The notes: generated by a model from the sequence alone, not told the origin. A stretch of DNA of 64,000 nucleotides from Microbacterium oryzae (GCF_030406385.1 NZ_JAUEPM010000001.1:682001-746000), one strand, 5' to 3'; shown: positions 25,306-34,378, numbered from the stretch's first letter. A program made the numbers and translations.

Positions 25306-26561
25306 CGGTCTCCCCCTGTCTCATGCGAGGCGACCGCGAGCTGCGCCTTCATCCTCGACCTCTCCCTCTTCCGGCGGTCGCGCTCCGGCGACGGCAGCAC
25401 GAAGATCGCGCGCACGAGCGGGGGCGCGGCGATGAACAGCACGATGAACGACTGCACGACGAGCACGATCTCGAGCGGGATCTGCTCGGCGGCCTTCATC
25501 GTGAAGCTCCCGGCCTTGAAGGCGCCGAAGAGCAGACCGGCCGCGAAGGTGCCCCACGGCGTGGAGCGGCCGAGCAGCGCGACGGTGATCGCGTCGAATC
25601 CGATGCCGGCGTCCACGCCGGCGGCGAAGCCGTTCGTCGAGGTGCCGAGCACCTGGGCCACACCCGCGATGCCGACGAGCCCACCCGACATGACCATGCC
25701 GAGCACGTACATCCGCTTCACATCGATGCCCGCCACGCGCGCCGCATGCGGGTTCTCGCCCACCGCGCGGAACTGGAAGCCGAGGTTCGAGCGGCTGAGG
25801 ATCCACCACACGAGGACGGTCGCGGCGATCACCACGAGGAAGCCGGCGTGGAGATTGAACTGCGGGCCCAGCAGCGACGGGAAGACCGCGGTGTCCTTCA
25901 TCGCCGGGGACTTCGGGTCGCTGGAGCCGGGCTTCTGCAGCAGGCCCGGCGTGCGCAGCATCCACGAGACGAGGTAGAAGGCGATGTAGTTGAGCATGAT
26001 CGTGAGGATCACCTCGTGCGCGCCGGTGCGCGCCTTGATGACTCCCGCGATGCCGCCCCAGATCGCGCCGGCCGCGATCCCCGCGAGCAGCGCGAGGAGC
26101 GTGTGCAGCCCCCAGGGCAGGTCGACCCCGAAGCCGACCCAGCCGGCAGCCGCTGCGCCGACGAGCATCTGCCCGCGACCGCCGATGTTGAACATGCCGA
26201 CGCGGAAGGCCAGGGCGACGCCGAGACCGCCCGCGATGAGCGGCGTCGCGTACGTGAGCGTCTCGGTCAGGGGGCGGATGGCGCGGACGAACGTATCGGC
26301 CTCGTAGTTGAAGATCGCCCCCCGGAAGAGCGCGGCGTAGGCGCCGGCGACGGCGTCCCAGATCGCCGCGAGCGTGTCGACGGGGCGCGCGAAGAAGTAG
26401 CCGGAGGCCTCCTGCACGGCCGGGTCGGTCACGGCGATCATGATGCCGCCGATGACGAACGAGAGCAGGATGGCCAGGACGATGATGGTGCCGTTGGCGC
26501 GCGTGATCTGCGTCAGGGCGACGTGCCAGCGTGAGGACTCCGTGGTCTGCGGGTCGGTCAT
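25302..26561 (-). CDS. Nucleoside ABC transporter permease (BmpD/NupP-like)
   Basis: This 419-residue permease is partner to the previous one. It has about ten hydrophobic segments, VALAFRVGMFNIGGRGQM near the middle, KARTGAHEVILTIMLNYIAF and the coupling loop FRAVGENPHAARVAGID. The last 30 residues are very basic (PERDRRKRERSRMKAQ), likely a cytoplasmic tail. Both ends overlap neighbouring genes by four bases (ATGA), so ATPase, two permeases and Cdd form one coupled unit. Confidence 0.88.
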   Translation of the reverse strand: MTDPQTTESSRWHVALTQITRANGTIIVLAILLSFVIGGIMIAVTDPAVQEASGYFFARPVDTLAAIWDAVAGAYAALFRGAIFNYEADTFVRAIRPLTETLTYATPLIAGGLGVALAFRVGMFNIGGRGQMLVGAAAAGWVGFGVDLPWGLHTLLALLAGIAAGAIWGGIAGVIKARTGAHEVILTIMLNYIAFYLVSWMLRTPGLLQKPGSSDPKSPAMKDTAVFPSLLGPQFNLHAGFLVVIAATVLVWWILSRSNLGFQFRAVGENPHAARVAGIDVKRMYVLGMVMSGGLVGIAGVAQVLGTSTNGFAAGVDAGIGFDAITVALLGRSTPWGTFAAGLLFGAFKAGSFTMKAAEQIPLEIVLVVQSFIVLFIAAPPLVRAIFVLPSPERDRRKRERSRMKAQLAVASHETGGDR

Positions 26562-28078
26562 GCTGCGGTTCCTCCCAGCGGAGCCGGCTCCCCGGCCATC
26601 ATGAGGCCCAGCACGTCGCGGGGCGTGTCGGCGGGGACGATGCCCACGATGCGGCCGCGGTACATCACCATGATCCGGTCGGCGAGCGCCGCCACCTCGT
26701 CGAGCTCCGTGGAGACGACGATGACGGGCACGCCGGCGTCGCGCGTGGCGACGATGCGCTTGTGGATGAACTCGATGGAGCCGACGTCGACGCCGCGCGT
26801 GGGCTGGGCGGCGACGAGGAGGGACAGCTCGCGGCTCATCTCGCGCGCGAGGACGACCTTCTGCTGGTTGCCGCCGGAGAGGCTGCCGACCGGCGCGTCG
26901 ATGCCGGGGGCGCGCACGTCGTACTCGTCGAAGCGCTCCTTCGCGAACTCCGTCAGGTACCCCCGGCGGATGCTGCCGCGGCGGACGAACGGCTCCCCGT
27001 GCGCGCGGTCCAGCATGAGGTTCTCCGCGATCGTGAACGCGCCGACGAGACCGTCCTCGGTGCGGTCCTCGGGGACGAAGCCGACCCCGCTGTCGAGGAT
27101 CTGCCGCACGGTGCGTCCGACGAGCTCGCGCCCATCCAGCGTGGCACTGCCCCGCACCCGGTCCTGCAGGCCGAGCAGCGCCTCGGTCAGCTCCGTCTGG
27201 CCGTTGCCCTGCACACCGGCGATCGCGAGGATCTCCCCCGCGCGCACCTCGAACGACGCGCCGTCGACGACCTTGCTGCCGGCCTCATCGACGACGGTGA
27301 GGCCGTTGACGACGAGCCGTGGCTCCCCGAGCGATGGCTCGTCCTTCTGCACGGTGAGCTCGACGGCTCGGCCGACCATCATCGCGGCGAGCTCCTGGTT
27401 GCTGGCGGTCGGCTGCGCTTCGCCCACGACCTTGCCGAGCCGGATGACCGTGATGCGGTCGGCCACCTCGCGCACCTCGCGCAGCTTGTGGGTGATGAAG
27501 ACGATCGCCGCACCGCCTTCGCGCAGGCGGCGCATGGTCGCCATGAGCTCGTCGGTCTCCTGCGGCGTGAGCACCGCCGTGGGCTCGTCGAACACGAGAA
27601 CCTTCGCGTCGCGCGAGAGCGCCTTGATGATCTCCACGCGCTGCTGCACGCCGACCGGGAGGTCCTCGACGACCGCATCCGGGTCGACGTCGAACCCGAA
27701 TCGTGCGGAGATCTCCCGCACACGCCGCCGCGCGGCGTCGATGTCGAGCACCCCGCCGGCCTTCGTCGACTCGTGCCCCAGCGAGACGTTCTCGGCGACC
27801 GTGAAGACGGGGATGAGCATGAAGTGCTGGTGCACCATGCCGATTCCCGCACGCATCGCGTCGCCGGGTCCTTGGAATGCCTGCGGCTCGTCGTCGAGGA
27901 GGATCGCGCCCTCGTCGGCCTGGTAGAGGCCGTACAGGACGTTCATGAGCGTGGACTTGCCCGCCCCGTTCTCACCGAGGAGGCAGTGGATCTCGCCCGG
28001 CTGGACGACGAGGTCGATGTGGTCGTTGGCGGTGAGTGCGCCGAACCGCTTCGTGATGCCGCGGAGCTCGAGCTTCAT
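26558..28078 (-). CDS. Nucleoside ABC transporter ATP-binding protein (double ABC)
   Basis: The 506-residue protein has two tandem ABC domains. The first has Walker A GENGAGKST (35-43) and a degenerate signature LPVGVQQRVEI. The second has an imperfect Walker A (GVQGNGQTEL) and a full signature LSGGNQQKVVLARE. This one-good-site pattern is typical of RbsA-like and nucleoside BMP-linked ATPases. TAGGAT (28085-28090 on minus) ends six bases before ATG 28078, so besides readthrough from the lipoprotein gene it probably has its own leaderless promoter. It powers the two permeases that follow. Confidence 0.9.
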   Translation of the reverse strand: MKLELRGITKRFGALTANDHIDLVVQPGEIHCLLGENGAGKSTLMNVLYGLYQADEGAILLDDEPQAFQGPGDAMRAGIGMVHQHFMLIPVFTVAENVSLGHESTKAGGVLDIDAARRRVREISARFGFDVDPDAVVEDLPVGVQQRVEIIKALSRDAKVLVFDEPTAVLTPQETDELMATMRRLREGGAAIVFITHKLREVREVADRITVIRLGKVVGEAQPTASNQELAAMMVGRAVELTVQKDEPSLGEPRLVVNGLTVVDEAGSKVVDGASFEVRAGEILAIAGVQGNGQTELTEALLGLQDRVRGSATLDGRELVGRTVRQILDSGVGFVPEDRTEDGLVGAFTIAENLMLDRAHGEPFVRRGSIRRGYLTEFAKERFDEYDVRAPGIDAPVGSLSGGNQQKVVLAREMSRELSLLVAAQPTRGVDVGSIEFIHKRIVATRDAGVPVIVVSTELDEVAALADRIMVMYRGRIVGIVPADTPRDVLGLMMAGEPAPLGGTAA

Positions 28079-28109
28079 ATGCCGATCCTAATGAGAGGGC
28101 TGGACATGC

Positions 28110-28144
28110 GAGCGCGGGGAGGCCGAGGAGGCCTCCCCGCGCTC
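28110..28144 (-). terminator. 15-bp perfect hairpin between bmpA and the ATPase gene
   Basis: GAGCGCGGGGAGGCC (28110-28124) pairs exactly with 28130-28144 over a five-base loop. It lies just after the binding-protein stop and before the ATPase promoter, and no T-tract follows it on the minus strand. It is most likely an attenuator or mRNA-stabilising stem that leaves binding protein in excess over the membrane parts. Confidence 0.65.
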
Positions 28145-28150
28145 AGCCGA

Positions 28151-29242
28151 TCACTCGGCCAGGTAGGACTGGACCTCGATCGAGCCGTTGATGATCCCCG
28201 CGGAGATCTCGTCGAGCTCGTCCTGCAGTCCCTCGGGGACCTTGTCCTCGAAGTCGTGGAACGGCGCGATCGAGACGCCGCCGTTCTCCAGCGTGCCGAT
28301 GTACGGCGACGCGTCGAACTCGCCGTCGCCGGCCTGCTCGACCGTCTCCTGCACCGAGATGTCCATGCCCTTCTGGATGGACGTCAGCAGCAGGTCGGCG
28401 ACCGACGGGTCGGACTCGTACACGTCGGCGTCCGTGCCGATGAGCGCGATCTCGCGACCGGAGTCGCGGATGACGGACGCGGCGCTCTGGTAGATCGGGC
28501 CGCCGACCGGCAGCAGCACGTCCACGCCCTGGTCGACGATGCCCTGGGCGGCGTTGACCGCCGCCTGGTCGGCCGCGAACGCGCCGGTGAACACGCCATC
28601 CGAGCCGTCCCAGCCCACGACCTGCACGTCGCCGTCGTTCTGCTCGTTCCAGTACTCCACGCCCTGGCGGAAGCCGTCCATGAAGATCGTCACGGTGGGA
28701 ATGTTCGCCCCGCCGAAGGTGCCGACCTTGCCGGCCTCCGAGTACGCCGCCGCCGCGTAGCCGCCGAGGAAGGCCGCCTGCGCGGTGTCGTACACGAGGG
28801 GCTTGATGTTGTCCTGGTCGGTGGCGCCGTCGCCATCGACGTCCACCAGCTCGTCGATCGAGACGAAGTGGATGTCGGGGTTGGCCTCCGCGGCGTCGTT
28901 GGCGTCCGCTGCCAGCTTGAAGCCGACGGTGACGATGAGGTTGCAGTTCTGGTCGACGAGGCTCGACAGGTTGCCCGCGTACTCGGACTCGTCGTTCGAC
29001 TCCACCGTGACCGGCTCCACGCCGAGCGTCTCGCCCGCGGCGAGCAGTCCCTCGTAGCCGAGCTGGTTGAACGACTTGTCGTCGAAGCCGCCCTCGTCCG
29101 AGATCATGCAGGGCAGGAAGTCGCTGTCCGCCTCCGCGCCGCCGCCCGTGGTCTCCTCGGGGGCCGACCCGCAGCCCGCGAGCAGGACCGCCGAGGCGGT
29201 GAGCGCGAGGCCGCTGAGCGCAGCCTTCTTCATGGTCTTCAC
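28151..29242 (-). CDS. bmpA: BMP-family nucleoside-binding lipoprotein
   Basis: The 363-residue protein has a signal peptide ending in the lipobox LLAGC (Cys23), so it is attached outside the membrane. The mature part is a BMP/PnrA-type binding protein: DEGGFDDKSFNQLGYEGL, LIVTVGFKLA, FLGGYAAAAYSEAGKVGTFGG, DVLLPVGGPIYQSA and TSIQKGMDISV. Members bind purine nucleosides. GTG 29242 is preferred over ATG 29233 because GGAGG sits five bases before the GTG. It is first in the nucleoside operon. A short Gly/Glu-rich spacer follows the lipid cysteine. Confidence 0.92.
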   Translation of the reverse strand: MKTMKKAALSGLALTASAVLLAGCGSAPEETTGGGAEADSDFLPCMISDEGGFDDKSFNQLGYEGLLAAGETLGVEPVTVESNDESEYAGNLSSLVDQNCNLIVTVGFKLAADANDAAEANPDIHFVSIDELVDVDGDGATDQDNIKPLVYDTAQAAFLGGYAAAAYSEAGKVGTFGGANIPTVTIFMDGFRQGVEYWNEQNDGDVQVVGWDGSDGVFTGAFAADQAAVNAAQGIVDQGVDVLLPVGGPIYQSAASVIRDSGREIALIGTDADVYESDPSVADLLLTSIQKGMDISVQETVEQAGDGEFDASPYIGTLENGGVSIAPFHDFEDKVPEGLQDELDEISAGIINGSIEVQSYLAE

Positions 29243-29263
29243 ACTGTCCTCCAGAGTGTGCGG

Positions 29264-29283
29264 GCCCCGATCCGGTTCGGGGC
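29264..29283 (-). promoter_or_regulatory. Small hairpin in the bmpA leader
   Basis: GCCCCGA (29264-29270) pairs with TCGGGGC (29277-29283) between the presumed promoter and the GGAGG ribosome site of bmpA. The upstream region on minus has AT-richer TAGCGT and CATATT candidates for the -10, but I cannot choose between them. I do not recognise a purine riboswitch core here. Confidence 0.3.
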
Positions 29284-29361
29284 AATATGCTCACGCTAGT
29301 TTGCCCGTACCGTGCGAATCGAGAATGGGGGCGACCGCAACGCGATAGTTACAAAGACGAC

Positions 29362-29393
29362 GACGGGGCCCGGGAATCGTCCCGGACCCCGTC
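29362..29393 (-). terminator. Terminator after sdhB
   Basis: GACGGGGCCCGGGA (29362-29375) pairs with 29380-29393 apart from one mismatch, over a four-base loop. On the minus strand it follows sdhB by 12 bases and is followed by GTCGTCTTTGT, a modest T-tract. It separates the sdh operon from the nucleoside operon, both read leftwards. Confidence 0.65.
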
Positions 29394-29404
29394 GCGATGC
29401 CGGC

Positions 29405-30160
29405 TCAGCGACCGCCCTTGAGCACCGCCTGCTTGACCTCGGCGATGGCCTTGGTCACCTCGATGCCGCGGGGGCATGCCTCGGTGCAGTTGAAGGTCGT
29501 GCGGCAGCGCCACACGCCCTCCTTGTCGTTGAGGATGTCCAGGCGCACCTGGGCCTCGTCGTCGCGCGAGTCGAAGATGAAGCGGTGGGCGTTCACGATC
29601 GCGGCCGGGCCGAAGTACTGCCCGTCGGTCCAGAACACCGGGCACGACGAGGTGCACGCCGCGCACAGGATGCACTTGGTGGTGTCGTCGAACCGGGCGC
29701 GGTCGGCGATCGACTGCACGCGCTCCTTGCCCTTGACCGGAGCGCTGCTCGCCTGCAGGAACGGCTGCACGTCGCGGTACGCCGCGAAGAAGGGGTCCAT
29801 GTCGACGACGAGGTCCTTCTCCAGCGGCAGGCCCTTGATGGCCTCGACGTAGATCGGCTGCGAGATGTCGAGATCCTTGATCAGGGTCTTGCAGGCGAGC
29901 CGGTTGCGGCCGTTGATGCGCATGGCGTCCGAGCCGCAGATGCCGTGGGCGCACGAGCGGCGGAAGGTCAGCGAGCCGTCGACCTCCCACTTGATCTTGT
30001 GCAGCGCGTCGAGCACGCGGTCGGTCGGGTACATCTCGACGTCGTAGTCGACCCAGCGCGGCTCGCTGTCGAGCTCGGGGTCGAAGCGGCGCACGATGAA
30101 CGTGACGAGGTACGACTGGATGGCCTCGGCTGCGGGAGCCTCGGCGACGGCGGTCGACAT
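29405..30160 (-). CDS. sdhB: Succinate dehydrogenase iron-sulfur subunit
   Basis: The 251-residue protein carries three iron-sulfur centres. The 2Fe-2S ligands are in SCAHGICGSDAM plus a later cysteine in RLACKTL, the 4Fe-4S ligands in CILCAACTSSCPVF, and the 3Fe-4S cysteines in FNCTEACPRGIEVTK. It passes electrons from the SdhA flavin to quinone at the inner face of the membrane. ATG 30160 overlaps the sdhA stop by one base. It is last in sdhCDAB. Confidence 0.96.
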   Translation of the reverse strand: MSTAVAEAPAAEAIQSYLVTFIVRRFDPELDSEPRWVDYDVEMYPTDRVLDALHKIKWEVDGSLTFRRSCAHGICGSDAMRINGRNRLACKTLIKDLDISQPIYVEAIKGLPLEKDLVVDMDPFFAAYRDVQPFLQASSAPVKGKERVQSIADRARFDDTTKCILCAACTSSCPVFWTDGQYFGPAAIVNAHRFIFDSRDDEAQVRLDILNDKEGVWRCRTTFNCTEACPRGIEVTKAIAEVKQAVLKGGR

Positions 30161-31986
30161 CAGTACTTCCTCTCCATCGGCGGGTAGTTGAACTCGCCCT
30201 GCTCGTTCCTGGTGAACACGACGGGCTTCCAGTCCAGCCGGATGTGGTCCTCGGGGATGGGCGAGTGCGGGTCGCCGGTGAGGTACGCCATCGTGTGCTG
30301 CATGAAGTTCTCGTCGTCGCGGTCGGGGTAGTCCTCCCGCATGTGGCCGCCGCGGCTCTCCTTGCGGTTGCGCGCGGCGTACGCGATGATCTCGGCGAGG
30401 TCGAGCAGGAACCCGAGCTCGACCGCCTCGAGCAGGTCGGTGTTGAACCGCTTGCCCTTGTCGTCGACGTAGATGTTCGCGTAGCGCTCGCGCAGGTCGT
30501 GGATGGTGCCCATGACGTTGGTCAGGGTCTCCTCCGTGCGGAAGACCTGGGCGTTGGCGTCCATCTCCTCCTGCAGCGTCCGGCGGATGTCCGCGATGCG
30601 CTCGGTGCCCTTGGCGCTGCGCACGCGCTCGATGAGCTCGCGCACCTCCTTCGCCGGGTCCGCCGGCAGCGGCACGAGCTCTCCGGTCTTAACGTACTCG
30701 ACCGCGTTGCGGCCGGCGCGCTTGCCGAAGACGTTGATGTCCAGGAGCGAGTTGGTGCCGAGGCGGTTCGCGCCGTGGACCGACACGCAGGCGCACTCGC
30801 CGGCTGCGTAGAGGCCGGGAACGACGGTGTCGTTGTCGGCCAGCACCTCGGCGGCGTTGTTGGTGGGGATGCCGCCCATCGCGTAGTGGGCGGTCGGCAT
30901 GACCGGCACCGGCTCGACGACCGGGTCGACGCCCAGGTAGGTGCGCGCGAACTCGGTGATGTCGGGGAGCTTCGTCTCCAGCACCTCGGCGCCCAGATGG
31001 GTGCAGTCGAGGTAGACGTAGTCCTTGTTCGGACCGGCGCCGCGGCCCTCGAGGACCTCCTTGACCATGCAGCGCGCGACGATGTCACGCGGAGCGAGGT
31101 CCTTGATGGTCGGGGCGTAGCGCTCCATGAAGCGCTCGCCCGACGCGTTGCGGAGGATGGCGCCCTCGCCTCGCGCGCCCTCGGTGAGGAGGATGCCGAG
31201 ACCGGCGAGTCCGGTCGGGTGGAACTGGAAGAACTCGATGTCCTCGAGCGGCAGGCCCTTGCGCCAGATGATGCCCACGCCGTCGCCCGTGAGGGTGTGC
31301 GCGTTCGAGGTGGTCTTGAAGACCTTGCCGAAGCCGCCCGTGGCGAAGATGACGGCCTTGGAGTGGAAGACGTGCAGGTCGCCCGTGGCGAGCTCGTAGG
31401 CGACGACGCCCGCGATCTTGGTGGAGCCGTCCGCGTCCTTCACCGTGATGAGGTCGAGCGCGTAGTACTCGTTGAAGAAGTTGATGCCGAGCTTGACGCA
31501 GTTCTGGAACAGCGTCTGCAGGATCATGTGTCCGGTGCGGTCGGCCGCGTAGCAGGCGCGGCGAACCGGCGTCTTGCCGTGCTCGGCGGTGTGCCCGCCG
31601 AAGCGGCGCTGGTCGATCTTGCCGTCGGGCGTGCGGTTGAACGGGAGGCCCATGTTCTCGAGGTCGATGACCGCGTCGATGGCCTCCTTGGCGAGGATCT
31701 CCGCCGCGTCCTGGTCGACGAGGTAGTCGCCGCCCTTGACGGTGTCGAAGGTGTGCCACTCCCAGGAGTCCTCCTCCACGTTCGCCAGCGCAGCGGCCAT
31801 GCCGCCCTGCGCGGCGCCCGTGTGGGAGCGCGTGGGGTAGAGCTTCGTGATCACGGCGGTCTTCGCGCCGGGGCCGGCCTCGATCGCCGCACGCATGCCG
31901 GCGCCTCCTGCGCCGACGATGACGATGTCGAACTCGTGGTAGTACACGCCGTCCTTCAGAACGGCGTCGGGGTGCTGTGTCGTCAC
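30160..31986 (-). CDS. sdhA: Succinate dehydrogenase flavoprotein subunit
   Basis: The 608-residue protein oxidises succinate to fumarate. It has the FAD loop [19 protein letters not shown], the covalent-FAD histidine in [15 protein letters not shown], the active-site [15 protein letters not shown], and substrate residues in HYAMGGIPT and [15 protein letters not shown] 31986 is preferred because GGAAGAGAC precedes it. A GTG seven codons earlier is possible. It lies 20 bases after sdhD and is coupled to sdhB. Confidence 0.96.
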   Translation of the reverse strand: MTTQHPDAVLKDGVYYHEFDIVIVGAGGAGMRAAIEAGPGAKTAVITKLYPTRSHTGAAQGGMAAALANVEEDSWEWHTFDTVKGGDYLVDQDAAEILAKEAIDAVIDLENMGLPFNRTPDGKIDQRRFGGHTAEHGKTPVRRACYAADRTGHMILQTLFQNCVKLGINFFNEYYALDLITVKDADGSTKIAGVVAYELATGDLHVFHSKAVIFATGGFGKVFKTTSNAHTLTGDGVGIIWRKGLPLEDIEFFQFHPTGLAGLGILLTEGARGEGAILRNASGERFMERYAPTIKDLAPRDIVARCMVKEVLEGRGAGPNKDYVYLDCTHLGAEVLETKLPDITEFARTYLGVDPVVEPVPVMPTAHYAMGGIPTNNAAEVLADNDTVVPGLYAAGECACVSVHGANRLGTNSLLDINVFGKRAGRNAVEYVKTGELVPLPADPAKEVRELIERVRSAKGTERIADIRRTLQEEMDANAQVFRTEETLTNVMGTIHDLRERYANIYVDDKGKRFNTDLLEAVELGFLLDLAEIIAYAARNRKESRGGHMREDYPDRDDENFMQHTMAYLTGDPHSPIPEDHIRLDWKPVVFTRNEQGEFNYPPMERKY

Positions 31987-32006
31987 GTCTCTTCCGTCTA
32001 TCCCTG

Positions 32007-32480
32007 TCACTTGGCCGCGGCGGCCTGGCAGACCTCGAACAGCGCGCTGTCGGGGTTCTCGAATGGTCCGAACACGCCGGCACACGGGTCGAAGGTGAAC
32101 ACCACGAGCGTGCCGAGCACGATCATGAGCGCGGCGACGATGCCGATCACCCAGACGAGCGTCTTGCGCACCGCGCGGCCCTGCACGTAGTCGTTGACGA
32201 TCACGCGCATGCCGTTCGCGCCGTGGATGAACGCCAGCCACAGCATGAGGACGTCCCACCACTGCCAGAACGGGTCGGCCATCTTGCCGGCGACGAAGGC
32301 GAAGTCGAGGGCGTGGACGCCGCCCTCGGGGAGCACGAGGTTGACGAGCAGGTGGCCGAAGATCAGCACGACGAGCAGGACGCCCGAGACGCGCATGTAG
32401 ACCCAGCCCCACTTCTCGAGATTGCCTCGACGAGCGGGCCGCTGCGGTGAGCGCGGGGCGGCGAGTTCTGCGGCGGTCAT
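32007..32480 (-). CDS. sdhD: Succinate dehydrogenase membrane anchor subunit
   Basis: The 157-residue protein has three hydrophobic segments: [19 protein letters not shown], the region around [19 protein letters not shown], and [20 protein letters not shown]. Histidines in the first and second are suited to heme and quinone binding. The N-terminus has [10 protein letters not shown], common in actinobacterial SdhD. The start overlaps the sdhC stop by one base. Confidence 0.88.
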   Translation of the reverse strand: MTAAELAAPRSPQRPARRGNLEKWGWVYMRVSGVLLVVLIFGHLLVNLVLPEGGVHALDFAFVAGKMADPFWQWWDVLMLWLAFIHGANGMRVIVNDYVQGRAVRKTLVWVIGIVAALMIVLGTLVVFTFDPCAGVFGPFENPDSALFEVCQAAAAK

Positions 32481-32905
32481 CAGTGTCCTCCCCCGAACAC
32501 GTTCATGAGCTGACGCGGCACGAAGCCGGCCATGACGACGACCCAGACGGCCAGGACGCCCCAGAACAGCTGGCGCTGGTACTTGGATCCCTTGGACCAG
32601 AAGTCCACCAGGATGATCCGCAGGCCGTTGAAGGCGTGGAAGGCGATCGCGCCCACGAGGGCGATCTCGCCGATGCCCATGATCGGGTGCTGGTAGGTGC
32701 CGATCACGGCGTCGTACCCCTCCGGCGACACGCGGATGAGCGACGTGTCGAGGACGTGCACGAGCAGGAAGAAGAAGATGGCGATGCCGGTGATGCGGTG
32801 AAGCACCCACGACCACATGCCCTCGCGGCCGCGGTAGAGCGTGCCTCTCGGGGTTCTCGACGTCGTCTCCGACACCCGGGGCGTCGGTCGCGCGGTAGCG
32901 GACAA
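32480..32905 (-). CDS. sdhC: Succinate dehydrogenase cytochrome b subunit
   Basis: From TTG 32905 the protein has 141 residues. I chose this rare start because AGGAGG (32912-32917 on minus) lies exactly six bases upstream. An ATG 13 codons earlier has no ribosome site. It has [21 protein letters not shown], conserved in the family, then three membrane segments, with a histidine in [14 protein letters not shown] as probable heme ligand and another in [11 protein letters not shown]. It anchors SdhAB and takes part in quinone reduction. Confidence 0.88.
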   Translation of the reverse strand: MSATARPTPRVSETTSRTPRGTLYRGREGMWSWVLHRITGIAIFFFLLVHVLDTSLIRVSPEGYDAVIGTYQHPIMGIGEIALVGAIAFHAFNGLRIILVDFWSKGSKYQRQLFWGVLAVWVVVMAGFVPRQLMNVFGGGH

Positions 32906-32969
32906 GATCGTCCTCCTGCTCTCAAAGGCTGCGAAGACGGGCACAGTGATGCCCCGTCGATCGTCCTTC

Positions 32970-33031
32970 AGGGTACTCCCAGGGCCATGCGCCGGGCCAA
33001 TGAGGGGAGCCTAAGTATCTCGACATCGAGA
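32970..33031 (-). promoter_or_regulatory. sdh promoter region and TCTCGA-CA-TCGAGA palindrome
   Basis: On minus, TACCCT (32970-32975) is a reasonable -10, about 60 bases before the sdhC start, with TTGGCC (32995-33000) as a loose -35. Further upstream, TCTCGA (33018-33023) and TCGAGA (33026-33031) form a 14-bp operator-like palindrome. It is also about 50 bases before the manC -10, so it could serve either gene. I cannot name the regulator. Confidence 0.4.
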
Positions 33032-33093
33032 GATCTCCGGTGCGCGGGGGCCGGTCGCGGGGCGCCCGCGCGCGGGCTTGTAGCCTGGTGCAC

Positions 33094-34209
33094 ATGTCAG
33101 AACCGATCCAGGACTTCTTCGCCGTTATCCCCGCGGGGGGCGTCGGGTCGCGGCTGTGGCCGCTCTCCCGGGCCCAGACGCCGAAGTTCCTGCACGATCT
33201 GACCGGGTCTGGCCGCTCCCTCCTCCAGGAGACGTGGGATCGCCTCCTCCCGCTCGCCGACCGCGAGCACATCGCCGTCGTGACCGGCGCCGCCCACGGC
33301 CCCAAGGTGGAGACGACGCTCCCCGACATGCCGGAGCACAACGTGTTCGTCGAGGCCGAGCCCCGCGAGTCCGCGGCCGCGATCGGGCTGGCCGCGGCCA
33401 TCCTGCATCGTCGGAACCCCGACGTCATCATCGGCTCGTTCGCCGCCGACCATGTCATCAAGCGCCAGCGCGTGTTCGAGTTCACCGTCCGTCAGGCCGT
33501 CGCCGTCGCGCGCGAGGGATACATCTGCACGATCGGGATCCAGCCGTCCGAGCCCGCCGTCGGCTTCGGATACATCAAGACCGGTGCGGAGCTGTTCGTC
33601 GAGGATGCACCGCTGGCCGCCATGGTCGACACGTTCGTCGAGAAGCCCGACCTCGAGACTGCCCGCCGCTACTACGCCGACCGCTCCTTCCTCTGGAACG
33701 CCGGCATGTTCATCTCCCGCGCCGACGTGCTCCTCGATGAGCTGCACGCCAACGAGCCGGAGCTGCACGCGGGCCTGATGGAGATCGCGGAGGCGTGGGA
33801 CGACCCCGCGCGCAAGGACGAGACCGTGGCGCGCGTGTGGCCGGGCCTCAAGAAGATCGCGATCGACTACGCCGTCGCCGAGCCCGCGGCCGCCAAGCGC
33901 CGCCTCGCGGTCGTGCCCGGCCAGTTCGACTGGGACGACGTCGGCGACTTCGCCAGCCTCTCGAACCTCGTCTCGGACGGCGACAGCGCGCGGATGAGCG
34001 TGCTGGGCCCGAACGACAAGGTCATCGTCGACGAGTCCACCGGTCTCATCGTCTCGCACTCCAACCGCGTGATCGCCGTCATCGGCGTCGCCGATCTCAT
34101 CGTCGTGGACACCGACGACGCGCTGCTGGTGACGACGAACGAGCACGCCCAGCGCGTGAAGGGCGTCGTCGGCCGCCTGCACGAGGGCGGCCGCGACAGC
34201 GTCCTCTGA
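33094..34209 (+). CDS. manC: Mannose-1-phosphate guanylyltransferase
   Basis: The 371-residue enzyme makes GDP-mannose from mannose-1-phosphate and GTP, the donor for mannosylated glycolipids and glycoproteins. It starts with FAVIPAGGVGSRLWPLSR, the nucleotidyltransferase signature, and has FAADHVIKRQ, GFGYIKTG, FVEKPD and WNAGMFISRADVLL. It is the short form without the isomerase domain. TAGCCT (33081-33086) ends seven bases before ATG 33094, so the mRNA is likely leaderless. It is divergent from sdhC. Confidence 0.93.
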   Translation: MSEPIQDFFAVIPAGGVGSRLWPLSRAQTPKFLHDLTGSGRSLLQETWDRLLPLADREHIAVVTGAAHGPKVETTLPDMPEHNVFVEAEPRESAAAIGLAAAILHRRNPDVIIGSFAADHVIKRQRVFEFTVRQAVAVAREGYICTIGIQPSEPAVGFGYIKTGAELFVEDAPLAAMVDTFVEKPDLETARRYYADRSFLWNAGMFISRADVLLDELHANEPELHAGLMEIAEAWDDPARKDETVARVWPGLKKIAIDYAVAEPAAAKRRLAVVPGQFDWDDVGDFASLSNLVSDGDSARMSVLGPNDKVIVDESTGLIVSHSNRVIAVIGVADLIVVDTDDALLVTTNEHAQRVKGVVGRLHEGGRDSVL

Positions 34210-34276
34210 GGCTCAGCGAGCGCAGCCAGCCCGCGCCAGCCGGGAGGGCAGGGCGACGGGCGGCTCAGCCAGGTCA

Positions 34277-34333
34277 CCGTGTCTCAGTTGCGGCGGCTTC
34301 GACGCGCACTATCCCGCATCGAGTGAGACATGG
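34277..34333. repeat. 57-bp palindromic repeat, copy B2
   Basis: Arms 34277-34288 and 34322-34333 flank a 33-base loop, the same geometry as copy B1. One pair is a G-T wobble and one is mismatched. It lies between the co-directional manC and xth genes, 33 bases before the xth -10. Confidence 0.82.
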
Positions 34334-34378
34334 GCGGCCCCGCCGTCGCTGTCGGACCCCCTCGATAGGCTCGAGACC

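Noticed and set aside
29243-29340. Purine riboswitch before the nucleoside operon
   Set aside because: Only one small hairpin is visible. The conserved three-way junction core is not recognisable.
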